Assembly: GCA_900557355.1 (NCBI GenBank)
Contig: USSR01000451.1
Span: 1 to 5,852, forward strand
Length of the DNA stretch: 5,852 bases
Direction of reading: 5' to 3'
From: an uncultured Bacteroides sp.
GTDB lineage: Bacteria > Bacteroidota > Bacteroidia > Bacteroidales > Bacteroidaceae
The position numbers and the translations under genes were made by a program. Shown here in pieces: positions 5,694-5,852 of this stretch (positions are counted from its first letter, which is position 1; each line of letters opens with the position of its first letter). The notes beneath the pieces are model-generated. The model did not search any database and was not told the origin of the DNA. It saw only the letters and a list, made by a program, of their open reading frames with translations.

Positions 5694-5852
5694 TTATACT
5701 AAAAATAAAGCAGTAAGTAGTAGAATTGCTAATAGTATAGAGATACTTACGAATATTGAGTATAGACGTTTGTATTTTCTGTATTTTGGTTTATAGTCTG
5801 TTTTTTGTGCAAGGGCTATTAAAGGTTTTTTATATAGGTCAAGGATGTATTG
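5694..5852 (-). CDS. Unknown protein, C-terminal fragment with a terminal membrane helix
   Basis: The minus strand is open from the window edge to a TAA at 5694-5696, giving the last 52 residues of a protein that begins to the right. I do not recognise the family. The fragment starts with a helix-like segment (YILDLYKKPLIALAQ), then a strongly basic stretch (residues 21-30, ending KYRKYKRL), then about 22 almost wholly hydrophobic residues to the end (31-52, YSIFVSISILLAILLLTALF plus LV). A basic cluster followed by a terminal hydrophobic helix fits a membrane span with the basic side in the cytoplasm. That composition is unlikely for a non-coding frame. In this setting a membrane-bound glycan enzyme or transporter is possible, but nothing in the fragment shows it. 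Its stop lies 60 bases before the GT6-like fragment, in the same orientation. Confidence 0.6.
   Translation of the reverse strand, partial: QYILDLYKKPLIALAQKTDYKPKYRKYKRLYSIFVSISILLAILLLTALFLV

Noticed and set aside
5518..5796. A 92-codon open frame on + beginning MSVLQMGSKH
   Set aside because: It begins upstream of the promoter-like box, runs antisense to the GT6-like fragment and to the membrane-protein 3' end, and shows no recognisable motif. A shorter start at 5632 has the same antisense problem.
1..5852. CRISPR array, tRNA, rRNA or insertion sequence
   Set aside because: No regularly spaced repeats, cloverleaf-like sequence or transposase motif was seen on either strand. This was a reading by eye, so small RNAs could be missed.

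Overview
The window looks like a surface-polysaccharide glycosyltransferase cluster from a Bacteroides-type gut bacterium. The DNA is AT-rich, genes lack Shine-Dalgarno sites, and several gene starts are preceded by the Bacteroidales -7 box TAnnTTTGC. The protein at 4589-5380 has the length, start and NAN motif I remember for the characterised Bacteroides ovatus GT6 enzyme (BoGT6a), so B. ovatus or a close relative is likely. That match is from memory, not from a search.

Layout, left to right: (1) the 3' end of a GT4/GT1-type (GT-B fold) glycosyltransferase on +, cut by the window edge (1-261); (2) a GT2 glycosyltransferase on - (355-1296), ending against gene 1 at a shared bidirectional hairpin; (3) a divergent intergenic region with promoter-like boxes facing both ways; (4) a + strand operon of GT2 (1573-2553), GT2 (2565-3539) and a GT11-type alpha-1,2-fucosyltransferase (3659-4570), with a possible gene relic in the 119-base gap before the last gene; (5) a GT6 alpha-1,3-GalNAc/Gal transferase on - (4589-5380), convergent with the fucosyltransferase; (6) a 313-base non-coding stretch (5381-5693) holding the GT6 leader, an imperfect inverted repeat with a strong-looking rightward promoter in it, and the decapitated 5' end of a second GT6-like gene; (7) the 3' end of an unknown membrane-anchored protein on - (5694-5852).

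The genes fit one job: assembling an oligosaccharide repeat for a capsule or O-antigen-like surface glycan. The GT2 and GT4 enzymes would build the backbone. The GT11 enzyme would add fucose alpha-1,2 to galactose (H-type structure). The GT6 enzyme would then add GalNAc (or Gal) alpha-1,3 to that galactose, giving a human blood group A (or B)-like end group. No polymerase, flippase, nucleotide-sugar synthesis gene or UpxY/UpxZ-type regulator is seen here. The mixed orientations, separate promoters on the inverted genes and the gene fragments at junctions suggest a mosaic built by several acquisitions, not one collinear capsule operon.
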